From assembly GCA_024169445.1 (NCBI GenBank), contig JALKFA010000001.1, positions 124,001 through 188,000 of the forward strand: a DNA stretch of 64,000 nucleotides, written 5' to 3'. The notes beneath the pieces are model-generated. The model searched no databases. It saw only the letters and a program-made list of their open reading frames with translations, and was not told the origin of the DNA. The position numbers were made by a program, and so were the translations under genes. The DNA comes from Buttiauxella agrestis ATCC 33320 (GTDB lineage: Bacteria > Pseudomonadota > Gammaproteobacteria > Enterobacterales > Enterobacteriaceae). This document shows positions 57,682-64,000 of the stretch, one piece after another; within the stretch, counting starts at the first letter, position 1; each line of letters starts with the position of its first letter.

Positions 57682-58884
57682 TTAACGAAGCCAGCTCGGT
57701 AAATCGTGTAGCCCCATCGCCTGACGGACAAGCTTTGATTTCACACCAGGAAGGGTATCAGCCAGTTTCAGGCCAATATCACGCAGCAGTTTCTTCGCCG
57801 GATGTTGACCGGCAAATAGGTCACGGAAACCCTGCATGCTGGCAAGCATCATCGCCGCACTGTGCTTGCGGCTGCGCTCGTAACGCCGTAGATATAAATA
57901 CTGGCCGATGTCTTTACCCTGGCGGTGCAAACGACGCACTTCATCAATCAGTTCAGCGGCATCCATAAACCCAAGGTTCACACCCTGCCCGGCTAACGGA
58001 TGGATGGTGTGTGCGGCGTCGCCCACCAGCGCCAGACGGTGCGCGGCAAAATTACGCGCGTAGCGGCCAGTCAACGGGAACACCTGGCGTTCACTTTCAA
58101 CGTGACACAATCCAAGGCGCATATCGAATGCCACCGACAGCGCCTGGTTAAATTCTTCAGCACTCACCTGTTGCAGACGTTCCGCTTCCAGCGGTGACAA
58201 CGACCAGACAATCGAACATAAATGTGGGTCGCTTAACGGCAGGAAAGCCAGAATGCCCTCGCCGTGAAATATCTGGCGAGCCACCGCTTGATGGGGTTCA
58301 GTAGTGCGAATGGTCGCCACCAACGCATGATGGCGATAATCCCAAAACGTCAGTGGAATATCCGCCTGGTTACGCAGCCAGGAGTTTGCGCCATCAGCAC
58401 CAACCACTAAGCGTGCAGTCAGCATCGCACCGTCTTTAAGGGTAATAAACGCTTCGTTTTCACCCCATGCGACTTGCTGCAATTCGGCAGGCGCCATCAG
58501 GGTGACATCGCTGCATTGTTCCGCGCGTTGCCATAAAGCATGATGGATAACGGCGTTTTCGACGATGTGACCAAGGTGACTGAAGCCAAAGGTTTTATCG
58601 TCAAAAGCGATATGCCCAAAGCTGTCTTGATCCCACACTTCCATGCCGTGATAACAACTGGCACGCTGGGCGATAATTTTCGGCCACGCGCCAAGGTGAG
58701 TCAGCAACTTTTCGCTGGCGGCATTGATGGCCGAGACACGTAAAGCCGGGGCAGATTCAGGTGCTTGCGGCTGTGGAAGATGGTTCTCCAGCACCGCAAC
58801 ACGCAAACCGCTGCCTTGCAGGCCGCAGGCAACCGCCAGACCCACCATGCCACCACCAACAATCGCCACATCAACGCTTTGCAA
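57682..58884 (-). CDS. ubiI: 2-octaprenylphenol 5-hydroxylase UbiI
   Basis: A 400-residue FAD monooxygenase of ubiquinone synthesis (C5 hydroxylation). The N-terminal FAD motif is VAIVGGGMVGLAVACGLQGS, the mid motif VVGADGANSWLR, and the C-terminal RLALVGDAAHTIHPLAGQGV. TTG 58884 is taken as start because AGGAGAG lies seven bases upstream and it gives the E. coli length; ATG 58920 would overlap ubiH without a good ribosome site. Last gene of the ygfB-pepP-ubiH-ubiI operon. Confidence 0.96.
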   Translation of the reverse strand: MQSVDVAIVGGGMVGLAVACGLQGSGLRVAVLENHLPQPQAPESAPALRVSAINAASEKLLTHLGAWPKIIAQRASCYHGMEVWDQDSFGHIAFDDKTFGFSHLGHIVENAVIHHALWQRAEQCSDVTLMAPAELQQVAWGENEAFITLKDGAMLTARLVVGADGANSWLRNQADIPLTFWDYRHHALVATIRTTEPHQAVARQIFHGEGILAFLPLSDPHLCSIVWSLSPLEAERLQQVSAEEFNQALSVAFDMRLGLCHVESERQVFPLTGRYARNFAAHRLALVGDAAHTIHPLAGQGVNLGFMDAAELIDEVRRLHRQGKDIGQYLYLRRYERSRKHSAAMMLASMQGFRDLFAGQHPAKKLLRDIGLKLADTLPGVKSKLVRQAMGLHDLPSWLR

Positions 58885-58909
58885 ATTACTCTCCTTTAAC
58901 AAACCTGTT

Positions 58910-60088
58910 TTAACGCGCAACCCAGCCGAGAGTACGCTCAGCCAGCGCGTCTCGCGCTGGGGTAAAATGTTCTATCGCCATCAGCCCAAGATTGCGCCCC
59001 ATCACCAGTGGAGCCCAATGGTTAGCGAATACCTGAACTAAGCCATCGGTCACGCCAATGGTGGCAATTTTATCTTCGCTACGACGTTGCTGATATTCAG
59101 CCAGAACTGCATAACTGCCAATATCCTGGGCAGCTTCATGTGCAGCGGCGAGGTTTTCAGCCAGCGACATCACATCGCGCAGGCCGAGGTTAAAGCCTTG
59201 CCCGGCAATCGGATGTAGCGTTTGCGCAGCATTGCCCACTAGCGCAACGCGGTGAGAAACCGACTGCGTCGCCGTGGTCAGTGCCAGCGGATATTGCGCG
59301 CGCGCGCCCGCATGTGTGATTCGCCCAAGCCGCCAGCCAAATGCGCGTTGCAGTTCATTACAAAATTGCTCGTCATCCCACTGGGCAATTTCAGCCTGAG
59401 CGGATAATGGATGGCACCACACCAGCGAACAACGTCCGTCGGACATCGGTAACATCGCCAGCGGGCCGTGCTCGGTAAAACGCTCAAACGCGCGCCCGTT
59501 GTGCGGTTGTGAAGTGGTGATGTTGGCGATCACCGCAACCTGATGGTAATCCTGTTGCTGCCAGGTAATGCCAGATTGCGCGGCGAGCGGCGAGCGAGAG
59601 CCATCCGCCGCCACCAGCAATTTACCTTCAATACGCTCACCGTTATCCAACTGGACGCTGACTTTATCGGTTTCACGGGTGAACGAGGCAACGCGCTGCG
59701 GGCAATGTAATGCCACGCCCGGTGCTTTGCGCAGTAAAGCGAACAAACGCAGCCCGACATCATGCAGTTCCACGACTTGCCCGAGTGCCGGAATCTGATA
59801 ATCCTGCGCATCCAGCGTGACGAAACCGGCATGGCCGCGATCGCTGACATGAACCGTGGTAATCGGGGTTGCACAGTCTTTGATGGCAGGCCACACGCCG
59901 ATACGCGTCAATTGCTGGCAAGTCCCCTGCGCAATCGCGATAGCTCGCGCATCAAAACCAGGATGTGCCGCAGATTCCGGGGCCACCGCTTCAATTAAAT
60001 GAACCGGCAACTTACCGTGAGTTAAACGGGAAATAGCCAGCGCCAGCGTCGCCCCAGCCATGCCTCCGCCGACAATAATCACGCTCAT
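58910..60088 (-). CDS. ubiH: 2-octaprenyl-6-methoxyphenol hydroxylase UbiH
   Basis: A 392-residue FAD monooxygenase of the same family as UbiI, hydroxylating C1 of the ubiquinone ring precursor. It starts MSVIIVGGGMAGATLALAIS (FAD motif) and has LLVAADGSRSPLAAQ and RVALVGNAAQTLHPIAGQGF. It overlaps the pepP stop by four bases (ATGA). E. coli length. Confidence 0.97.
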   Translation of the reverse strand: MSVIIVGGGMAGATLALAISRLTHGKLPVHLIEAVAPESAAHPGFDARAIAIAQGTCQQLTRIGVWPAIKDCATPITTVHVSDRGHAGFVTLDAQDYQIPALGQVVELHDVGLRLFALLRKAPGVALHCPQRVASFTRETDKVSVQLDNGERIEGKLLVAADGSRSPLAAQSGITWQQQDYHQVAVIANITTSQPHNGRAFERFTEHGPLAMLPMSDGRCSLVWCHPLSAQAEIAQWDDEQFCNELQRAFGWRLGRITHAGARAQYPLALTTATQSVSHRVALVGNAAQTLHPIAGQGFNLGLRDVMSLAENLAAAHEAAQDIGSYAVLAEYQQRRSEDKIATIGVTDGLVQVFANHWAPLVMGRNLGLMAIEHFTPARDALAERTLGWVAR

Positions 60089-61401
60089 GAGTGACGCGCC
60101 GCCGCCATTAACGCTTCGATGTCGTCTGCCGACTTCACTACGCTGGCTGTCAGGTTTTCATTGCCGGTGGCGGTGATGAGTATGTCGTCTTCAATACGAA
60201 TCCCAATACCGCGGTACTCGGCGGGAACATCTGCATCAGGCGCGATATACAAACCAGGCTCCACGGTAATCACCATTCCAGGCTCAAGCTTGCGTGAACG
60301 ATCCGCGCCATAAACGCCGACGTCGTGAACATCCAGCCCTAACCAATGGCTCAGACCATGCATAAAGAACGGACGGTGCGCGTTTTCGGCGATCAACTTA
60401 TCTACGTCGCCGTGGAGAATGCCGAGCTTGACCAGGCCCGTCACCATAATGCGAATCACTTGCGCGGTGACTTCCTGCATTGAGGTGCCTGGACGGTAGA
60501 GTTGCAGAGAGGTTTCGAGGGATTCGAGCACGATGTCGTAAATCGCCCGCTGCGGTGCGCTAAATTTACCGTTCACCGGGAAGGTACGCGTGATATCGCC
60601 CGCATAGCCGTGGTATTCGCAACCGGCATCGATCAACACCAAATCACCATCGCGCATTTGGCTCTCGTTTTCGGTGTAATGCAGAATGCAGGCATTTTCA
60701 CCGCTGCCAACAATGGTGTTGTAAGACGGGAAGCGCGCACCGTGGCGGTTAAATTCGTGAAGGATTTCACCTTCGAGCTGATATTCAAACATCCCTGGAC
60801 GGCATTTTTCCATCGCTCGGGTATGCCCAAGTGCGGTGATTTCACCGGCACGACGCATCAGCGCAATTTCTTCTTCCGACTTAAACAGACGCTGTTCGTG
60901 AACCCACGGACGCCAGTCAGTTAAGGTAGCCGGAGCGGTGAGATTCTGGCGAGAGCCACGGCGTAGTTTATCGAGTGCAGCAAAAACGATGGTGTCAGCC
61001 CAGGCATATTCGCCCTGCGCGTGGTAAACCACATCGAGGCCATTAAGCAGTTGGTGCAACTGTTCGCCGATTTCGGAGAACGCCAGCGCACGGTCAACGC
61101 CCAGTTTTTCTGGTGCGGCTTCCTGGCCCAGACGGCGACCAAACCATATTTCAGCGGTTTTATCGCGCAGGCGGTTAAACAGAACGCTGTGGTTGTGGGT
61201 TTCGTCGCTTTTAATCAACACCAATACCGCTTCAGGTTCGTTAAAACCGGTGAAGTACCAGAAATCGCTATTCTGGCGATACGGGTATTCGCTGTCGGCA
61301 CTGCGTGTTACCTCGGGAGCGGCAAAGATGAGCGCGGCGCTTGCCGGAGCCATTTTGGCCAACAACGCCTGGCGGCGCCGGAGAAATTCGTGCTGATTCA
61401 T
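60085..61401 (-). CDS. pepP: Xaa-Pro aminopeptidase P
   Basis: A 438-residue Mn-dependent peptidase that removes the first residue from peptides with proline second. The pita-bread metal ligands are visible: Asp in LVLIDAGCEYHGYAGDITRT (two Asp), His in GLSHWLGLDVHDVG, Glu in TVEPGLYIAP and GIRIEDD. ATG 61401 is chosen, four bases after AGGAGG, rather than the adjacent GTG. Located between ygfB and ubiH as in E. coli. Confidence 0.97.
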   Translation of the reverse strand: MNQHEFLRRRQALLAKMAPASAALIFAAPEVTRSADSEYPYRQNSDFWYFTGFNEPEAVLVLIKSDETHNHSVLFNRLRDKTAEIWFGRRLGQEAAPEKLGVDRALAFSEIGEQLHQLLNGLDVVYHAQGEYAWADTIVFAALDKLRRGSRQNLTAPATLTDWRPWVHEQRLFKSEEEIALMRRAGEITALGHTRAMEKCRPGMFEYQLEGEILHEFNRHGARFPSYNTIVGSGENACILHYTENESQMRDGDLVLIDAGCEYHGYAGDITRTFPVNGKFSAPQRAIYDIVLESLETSLQLYRPGTSMQEVTAQVIRIMVTGLVKLGILHGDVDKLIAENAHRPFFMHGLSHWLGLDVHDVGVYGADRSRKLEPGMVITVEPGLYIAPDADVPAEYRGIGIRIEDDILITATGNENLTASVVKSADDIEALMAAARHS

Positions 61402-61425
61402 CACACCTCCTGAAGCTTATTATTT

Positions 61426-62004
61426 TTAGTGTAGCGTTGGTTTTTGCACTTCTGGCGCGGTCGGAACCGGGCGGGTAAAGGTGTCGTGACACAGCAATGC
61501 CGCCACGCGCACGTACTCGACGATCTCTTCGAGCGACATTTCCAGCTCTTCTTGATCTTCGTCTTCGTCGTAACCCAATTGCGCGATGTTACGCAAATCG
61601 TCGATAGCTTCACCGGTTTCACCGGTCACTTTATCGAGCTTAGGTTGCGTGACGCCCAGGCCAAGTAAGAAATGGTTTACCCACCCCGCCAGCGCATCAG
61701 CTCGCTGGAATACCGTTACGTCGTCGCCATCTGGCAGGTAAAGCTGGAACAGAAAACCGTCATCTTCAAGCGAATCACCGGTTGCACCATGCATCTGGCG
61801 CAGAGTATCCGCAAGGTTTTGGCTGAAGGCCAGGCCTTCGTTTGTCAGGTCATGAAGCAGCGGTTGCCAGCTGGTGTCTTGATTACCACCGCATAGCATA
61901 CCGCTGATTAAGCCGTGCATTTCTGAAGGCGTCATACCGACACCTTGTTGGTTCAATAGTTGGCCGACTAAGTCGTAGTCAGGCATAGTGTTCTGTATAG
62001 ACAT
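61426..62004 (-). CDS. ygfB: UPF0149 family protein YgfB
   Basis: A 192-residue cytoplasmic protein, nearly identical to E. coli YgfB over its C-terminal half ([20 protein letters not shown] and [20 protein letters not shown]). The start at MSIQN gives the E. coli length. Its role in E. coli is unclear; in Pseudomonas the homologue represses an AmpDh3-related resistance pathway. First gene of the operon to ubiI, divergent from zapA. Confidence 0.94.
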   Translation of the reverse strand: MSIQNTMPDYDLVGQLLNQQGVGMTPSEMHGLISGMLCGGNQDTSWQPLLHDLTNEGLAFSQNLADTLRQMHGATGDSLEDDGFLFQLYLPDGDDVTVFQRADALAGWVNHFLLGLGVTQPKLDKVTGETGEAIDDLRNIAQLGYDEDEDQEELEMSLEEIVEYVRVAALLCHDTFTRPVPTAPEVQKPTLH

Positions 62005-62172
62005 GCGCATTCGCCATCGTTGGCTGTGAGAGTTCATGTTATGCTACCACCAGGGACCCCAAGGCACCAGAAAAGGGCTTGTATCTTCATTTCGGGATAG
62101 CTATAGTGACGCCCCTTTCGTAGCCTGGCACAGGTTAGCGAGAGGCAGGCGAGTTAACAGCAGGAAGGTGGC

Positions 62173-62502
62173 ATGTCTGCACAACCAGTCGATATCCAAA
62201 TTTTCGGTCGTTCATTGCGCGTGAATTGTCCGCCTGAACAACAGGATGCACTGAATCTTGCGGCTCAAGAGCTTGATCAGCGGTTGCAAGATTTAAAAGT
62301 TCGCACTAGAGTCACAAATACTGAGCAGTTAGTTTTCATCGCAGCATTGAACATTTGCTACGAATTGGCTCAGGAAAAATCGAAAACCCGCGACTACGCT
62401 TCTAACATGGAAGAACGTATTCGGATGTTACAGCAGACCATCGAACAAGCGTTGCTTGAGCAAGGTCGCATAACTGAAAGACAGGGTCCAAATTTTGAAT
62501 AA
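62173..62502 (+). CDS. zapA: Cell division protein ZapA
   Basis: A 109-residue FtsZ-ring stabiliser, E. coli length. An N-terminal globular domain ([20 protein letters not shown]) precedes a C-terminal coiled coil (about 70-105). AGGAAGG lies before the ATG. Followed by the 6S RNA gene, a conserved neighbourhood. Confidence 0.97.
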   Translation: MSAQPVDIQIFGRSLRVNCPPEQQDALNLAAQELDQRLQDLKVRTRVTNTEQLVFIAALNICYELAQEKSKTRDYASNMEERIRMLQQTIEQALLEQGRITERQGPNFE

Positions 62503-62523
62503 CACTTCACGGTTACCTATGGT
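62495..62523 (+). promoter_or_regulatory. Likely sigma-70 promoter for 6S RNA
   Basis: TTGAAT and TATGGT separated by 17 bp, ending about 20 bp before the mature 6S 5' end. The -35 overlaps the last codons of zapA. This fits the position of the proximal ssrS promoter in E. coli. Confidence 0.5.
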
Positions 62524-62543
62524 AGAGTAACTTTGAAGACCAA

Positions 62544-62728
62544 ATTTCTCTGAGATGTTTGCATGCGGGCCAGTCCCCTGAGCCGATATTTCATACCACA
62601 AGAATGTGGTGCTCCAGATTCTGTGAGCATGCTCGGTCCGTCCGAGAAGCCTGATGATTCTGACGCTGCATTCACCTTGAACCAAGGGTTCAAGGGTTAC
62701 AGCCTGCGGCGGCATCTCGGAGATTCCC
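62544..62728 (+). ncRNA. ssrS: 6S RNA
   Basis: About 185 nt, starting ATTTCTCTGAGATGTTTGCA and ending CATCTCGGAGATTCCC. Large blocks equal E. coli 6S RNA: GGGCCAGTCCCCTGAGCCGA, GAGCATGCTCGGTCCGTCCG and CCTTGAACCAAGGGTTCAAG. The ends pair to close the long hairpin that mimics an open promoter and binds sigma-70 RNA polymerase in stationary phase. Differences from E. coli lie mostly in the apical part. Confidence 0.97.
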
Positions 62729-62752
62729 TCTTTCTACCAACCAGTCATCGCT

Positions 62753-63349
62753 ATGACGAAAATTCAGCTAATTCCATCGCTTCGACAAGAAATCAGACAA
62801 CACATTCGGCAACGACGCCGTGCGCTTACCCCCACTGAACAACAACACTTTGCTCATCTTGCAGCCGAACGAATGCTGGCATATCAGCCGGTAACCGATG
62901 CCGGTACCGTCGCCCTGTTTTTGTCATTTGATGGCGAACTGGACACCACACCACTCATCCGTGCGTTATGGCGAGCAGGAAAATCGGTCTATCTACCGGT
63001 GCTTCATCCATTCAGCAAAGGCAACCTGTTGTTTTTGCGCTATAGCGAAAATAGCCATTTGGTGATGAATCGCCTGAAGATTCTTGAGCCGAAGCTTGAT
63101 GTCCGTGATGTATTGCCGCTGGATAAACTGGATGTGCTGATTACGCCATTAGTCGCGTTTGATGAGCAAGGACAAAGGCTGGGAATGGGCGGTGGTTTCT
63201 ACGACAGGACGTTGCAAAACTGGCAGCAGCATGGTTTGTGGCCGGTCGGGCTGGCACATGATTGCCAGCATGTTCCGGCCTTACCCGCTGAAGATTGGGA
63301 TATTCCCTTGCCCGCAGTGGTGACGCCATCGCAAGTTTGGGAATGGTAG
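62753..63349 (+). CDS. fau: 5-formyltetrahydrofolate cyclo-ligase
   Basis: A 198-residue enzyme converting 5-formyl-THF to 5,10-methenyl-THF with ATP. Motifs: IRQRRRALTPTEQQHFAHLA near the N-terminus, FLSFDGELDTTPLI, and the phosphate-binding LGMGGGFYDRTL. It lies 24 bp after 6S RNA and is co-transcribed with it in E. coli (ygfA). ATG 62753 has a poor ribosome site; E. coli Fau starts about 16 residues later (at IRQRRRA), so a shorter form is possible. Functionally linked to the folate steps of the nearby gcv operon. Confidence 0.93.
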   Translation: MTKIQLIPSLRQEIRQHIRQRRRALTPTEQQHFAHLAAERMLAYQPVTDAGTVALFLSFDGELDTTPLIRALWRAGKSVYLPVLHPFSKGNLLFLRYSENSHLVMNRLKILEPKLDVRDVLPLDKLDVLITPLVAFDEQGQRLGMGGGFYDRTLQNWQQHGLWPVGLAHDCQHVPALPAEDWDIPLPAVVTPSQVWEW

Positions 63350-63351
63350 CG

Positions 63352-63963
63352 TCAGGCGATACGCAGTTTGAGCAGTTGTTTGGTATGCCAGTATTGCAAT
63401 ATCAAGACCGTGGTCAGTGCGCCAAGAAGCGCACAAAACATATCTGATTGCGTGTCCCAAATATCACCCTGAGTCCCCAAAAACTCGTCGGCCCCCTGCC
63501 CCAATGCCAGCGCTGCCGCCCATTCAATCAGTTCATATACGGCACTGATGGCGAGTGCTATGCAGCACACCAGAAACGCGACCATTTTGCGCCCATGAAC
63601 ATAGCCACCACGAATCAAAATCTCACGTGCCGCCAGCGCAGGAACTAGCCCCTGGAAAAAATGGCCAAGTTTGTCATAGGGATTACGACTCAGACCCAAC
63701 CACTCCTGAACCTCAAAACCCATCGGCACTTTGGCGTAGGTGTATAAACCGCCAACCATCAAAATAATGGCATGCAGGAAAATCAAAAAATAGAGCAATG
63801 GCGTAAGGGGAAAACGCGAGTGGGTCGCTAAAAGCAGAGGAACAATGATAATGACTGGAGTCACTTCCATCAGCCAGGTGAGCCGATCCGTAGTGCTAAA
63901 CCCCGTATAGATGAGAATCAGCAGAAGTATAAAGGCACCGGATTTTAAGAATGTACTGGTCAT
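63352..63963 (-). CDS. yjdF: DUF2238 inner-membrane protein (YjdF-like)
   Basis: A 203-residue protein with about six membrane helices. Family motifs NPYDKLGHFFQGLVPALAAR, YELIEWAAAL and QGDIWDTQSDMFCALLGA are all present and match E. coli YjdF. The function is unknown. It is convergent with fau, three bases apart. In E. coli yjdF lies elsewhere, so its position here is not conserved. Confidence 0.88.
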   Translation of the reverse strand: MTSTFLKSGAFILLLILIYTGFSTTDRLTWLMEVTPVIIIVPLLLATHSRFPLTPLLYFLIFLHAIILMVGGLYTYAKVPMGFEVQEWLGLSRNPYDKLGHFFQGLVPALAAREILIRGGYVHGRKMVAFLVCCIALAISAVYELIEWAAALALGQGADEFLGTQGDIWDTQSDMFCALLGALTTVLILQYWHTKQLLKLRIA

Positions 63964-64000
63964 GTAGCTTCGCCGTATGACTAAAAGCTTAACTATCAGT

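Overview
The window is chromosomal DNA of an enterobacterium (family Enterobacteriaceae). The right half (about 32.6-64 kb) is core genome laid out almost as in Escherichia coli: tRNA-Gly(CCC), actS, lysS-prfB, recJ-dsbC-xerD, fldB, cptA-sdhE, ygfZ, trhA, bglA, ygfF, gcvP-gcvH-gcvT, ubiI-ubiH-pepP-ygfB, zapA, ssrS (6S RNA) and fau. ERIC elements and REP-like palindromes also point to an enteric genome. The protein sequences diverge from E. coli throughout. A non-Escherichia genus such as Buttiauxella, Kluyvera or a relative is possible, but the genus cannot be fixed from the sequence alone.

The left half (about 1-32.5 kb) is accessory and centred on cyclic-di-GMP. A plus-strand cluster encodes a membrane GGDEF-EAL protein, two GltI-like periplasmic binding proteins without any permease, a LapG-type periplasmic cysteine protease and a LapD-type c-di-GMP receptor whose GGDEF and EAL motifs are degenerate. 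Facing it on the minus strand is a 2818-residue adhesin with an N-terminal retention module, a TAAG LapG cleavage motif at residues 103-106, 23 Ig-like modules and no RTX repeats, followed by a 72-residue gene of unknown function. Divergent from the adhesin lies its type I secretion system (TolC-like, ABC transporter, HlyD-like adaptor), closed by a strong terminator. By the Lap paradigm, high c-di-GMP would let LapD sequester LapG so the adhesin stays on the surface, and low c-di-GMP would let LapG cut at TAAG and release it. Beyond lie an IprA/YaiV-like regulator, a ToxR/CadC-like membrane regulator with a small membrane partner, an MHYT-GGDEF cyclase and a PdeF-like EAL phosphodiesterase. 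A second PdeF-like gene is cut by the left edge. The accessory half ends with a LysR/MFS/NTF2-like drug-efflux type cluster next to the tRNA gene.

A second accessory cassette, between bglA and ygfF (46.0-51.8 kb), holds a two-component system, a cytochrome b561-type membrane protein, a Tat-exported YedY/MsrP-like molybdoenzyme, a tiny methionine-rich MxKDx periplasmic protein and a tri-haem cytochrome c peroxidase. It resembles the methionine-rich-peptide plus YedY hypochlorite-scavenging arrangement known from Azospira, but here it is paired with a histidine kinase and a peroxidase.

Non-coding structure is rich: a 42-bp tandem array of REP-like palindromes, related palindromes at the lapG start and between lapE and lapB, a roughly 440-bp highly structured MITE with Tn5-like ends, two ERIC elements, 38-bp REP-like tandem repeats, and several operator-like palindromes.
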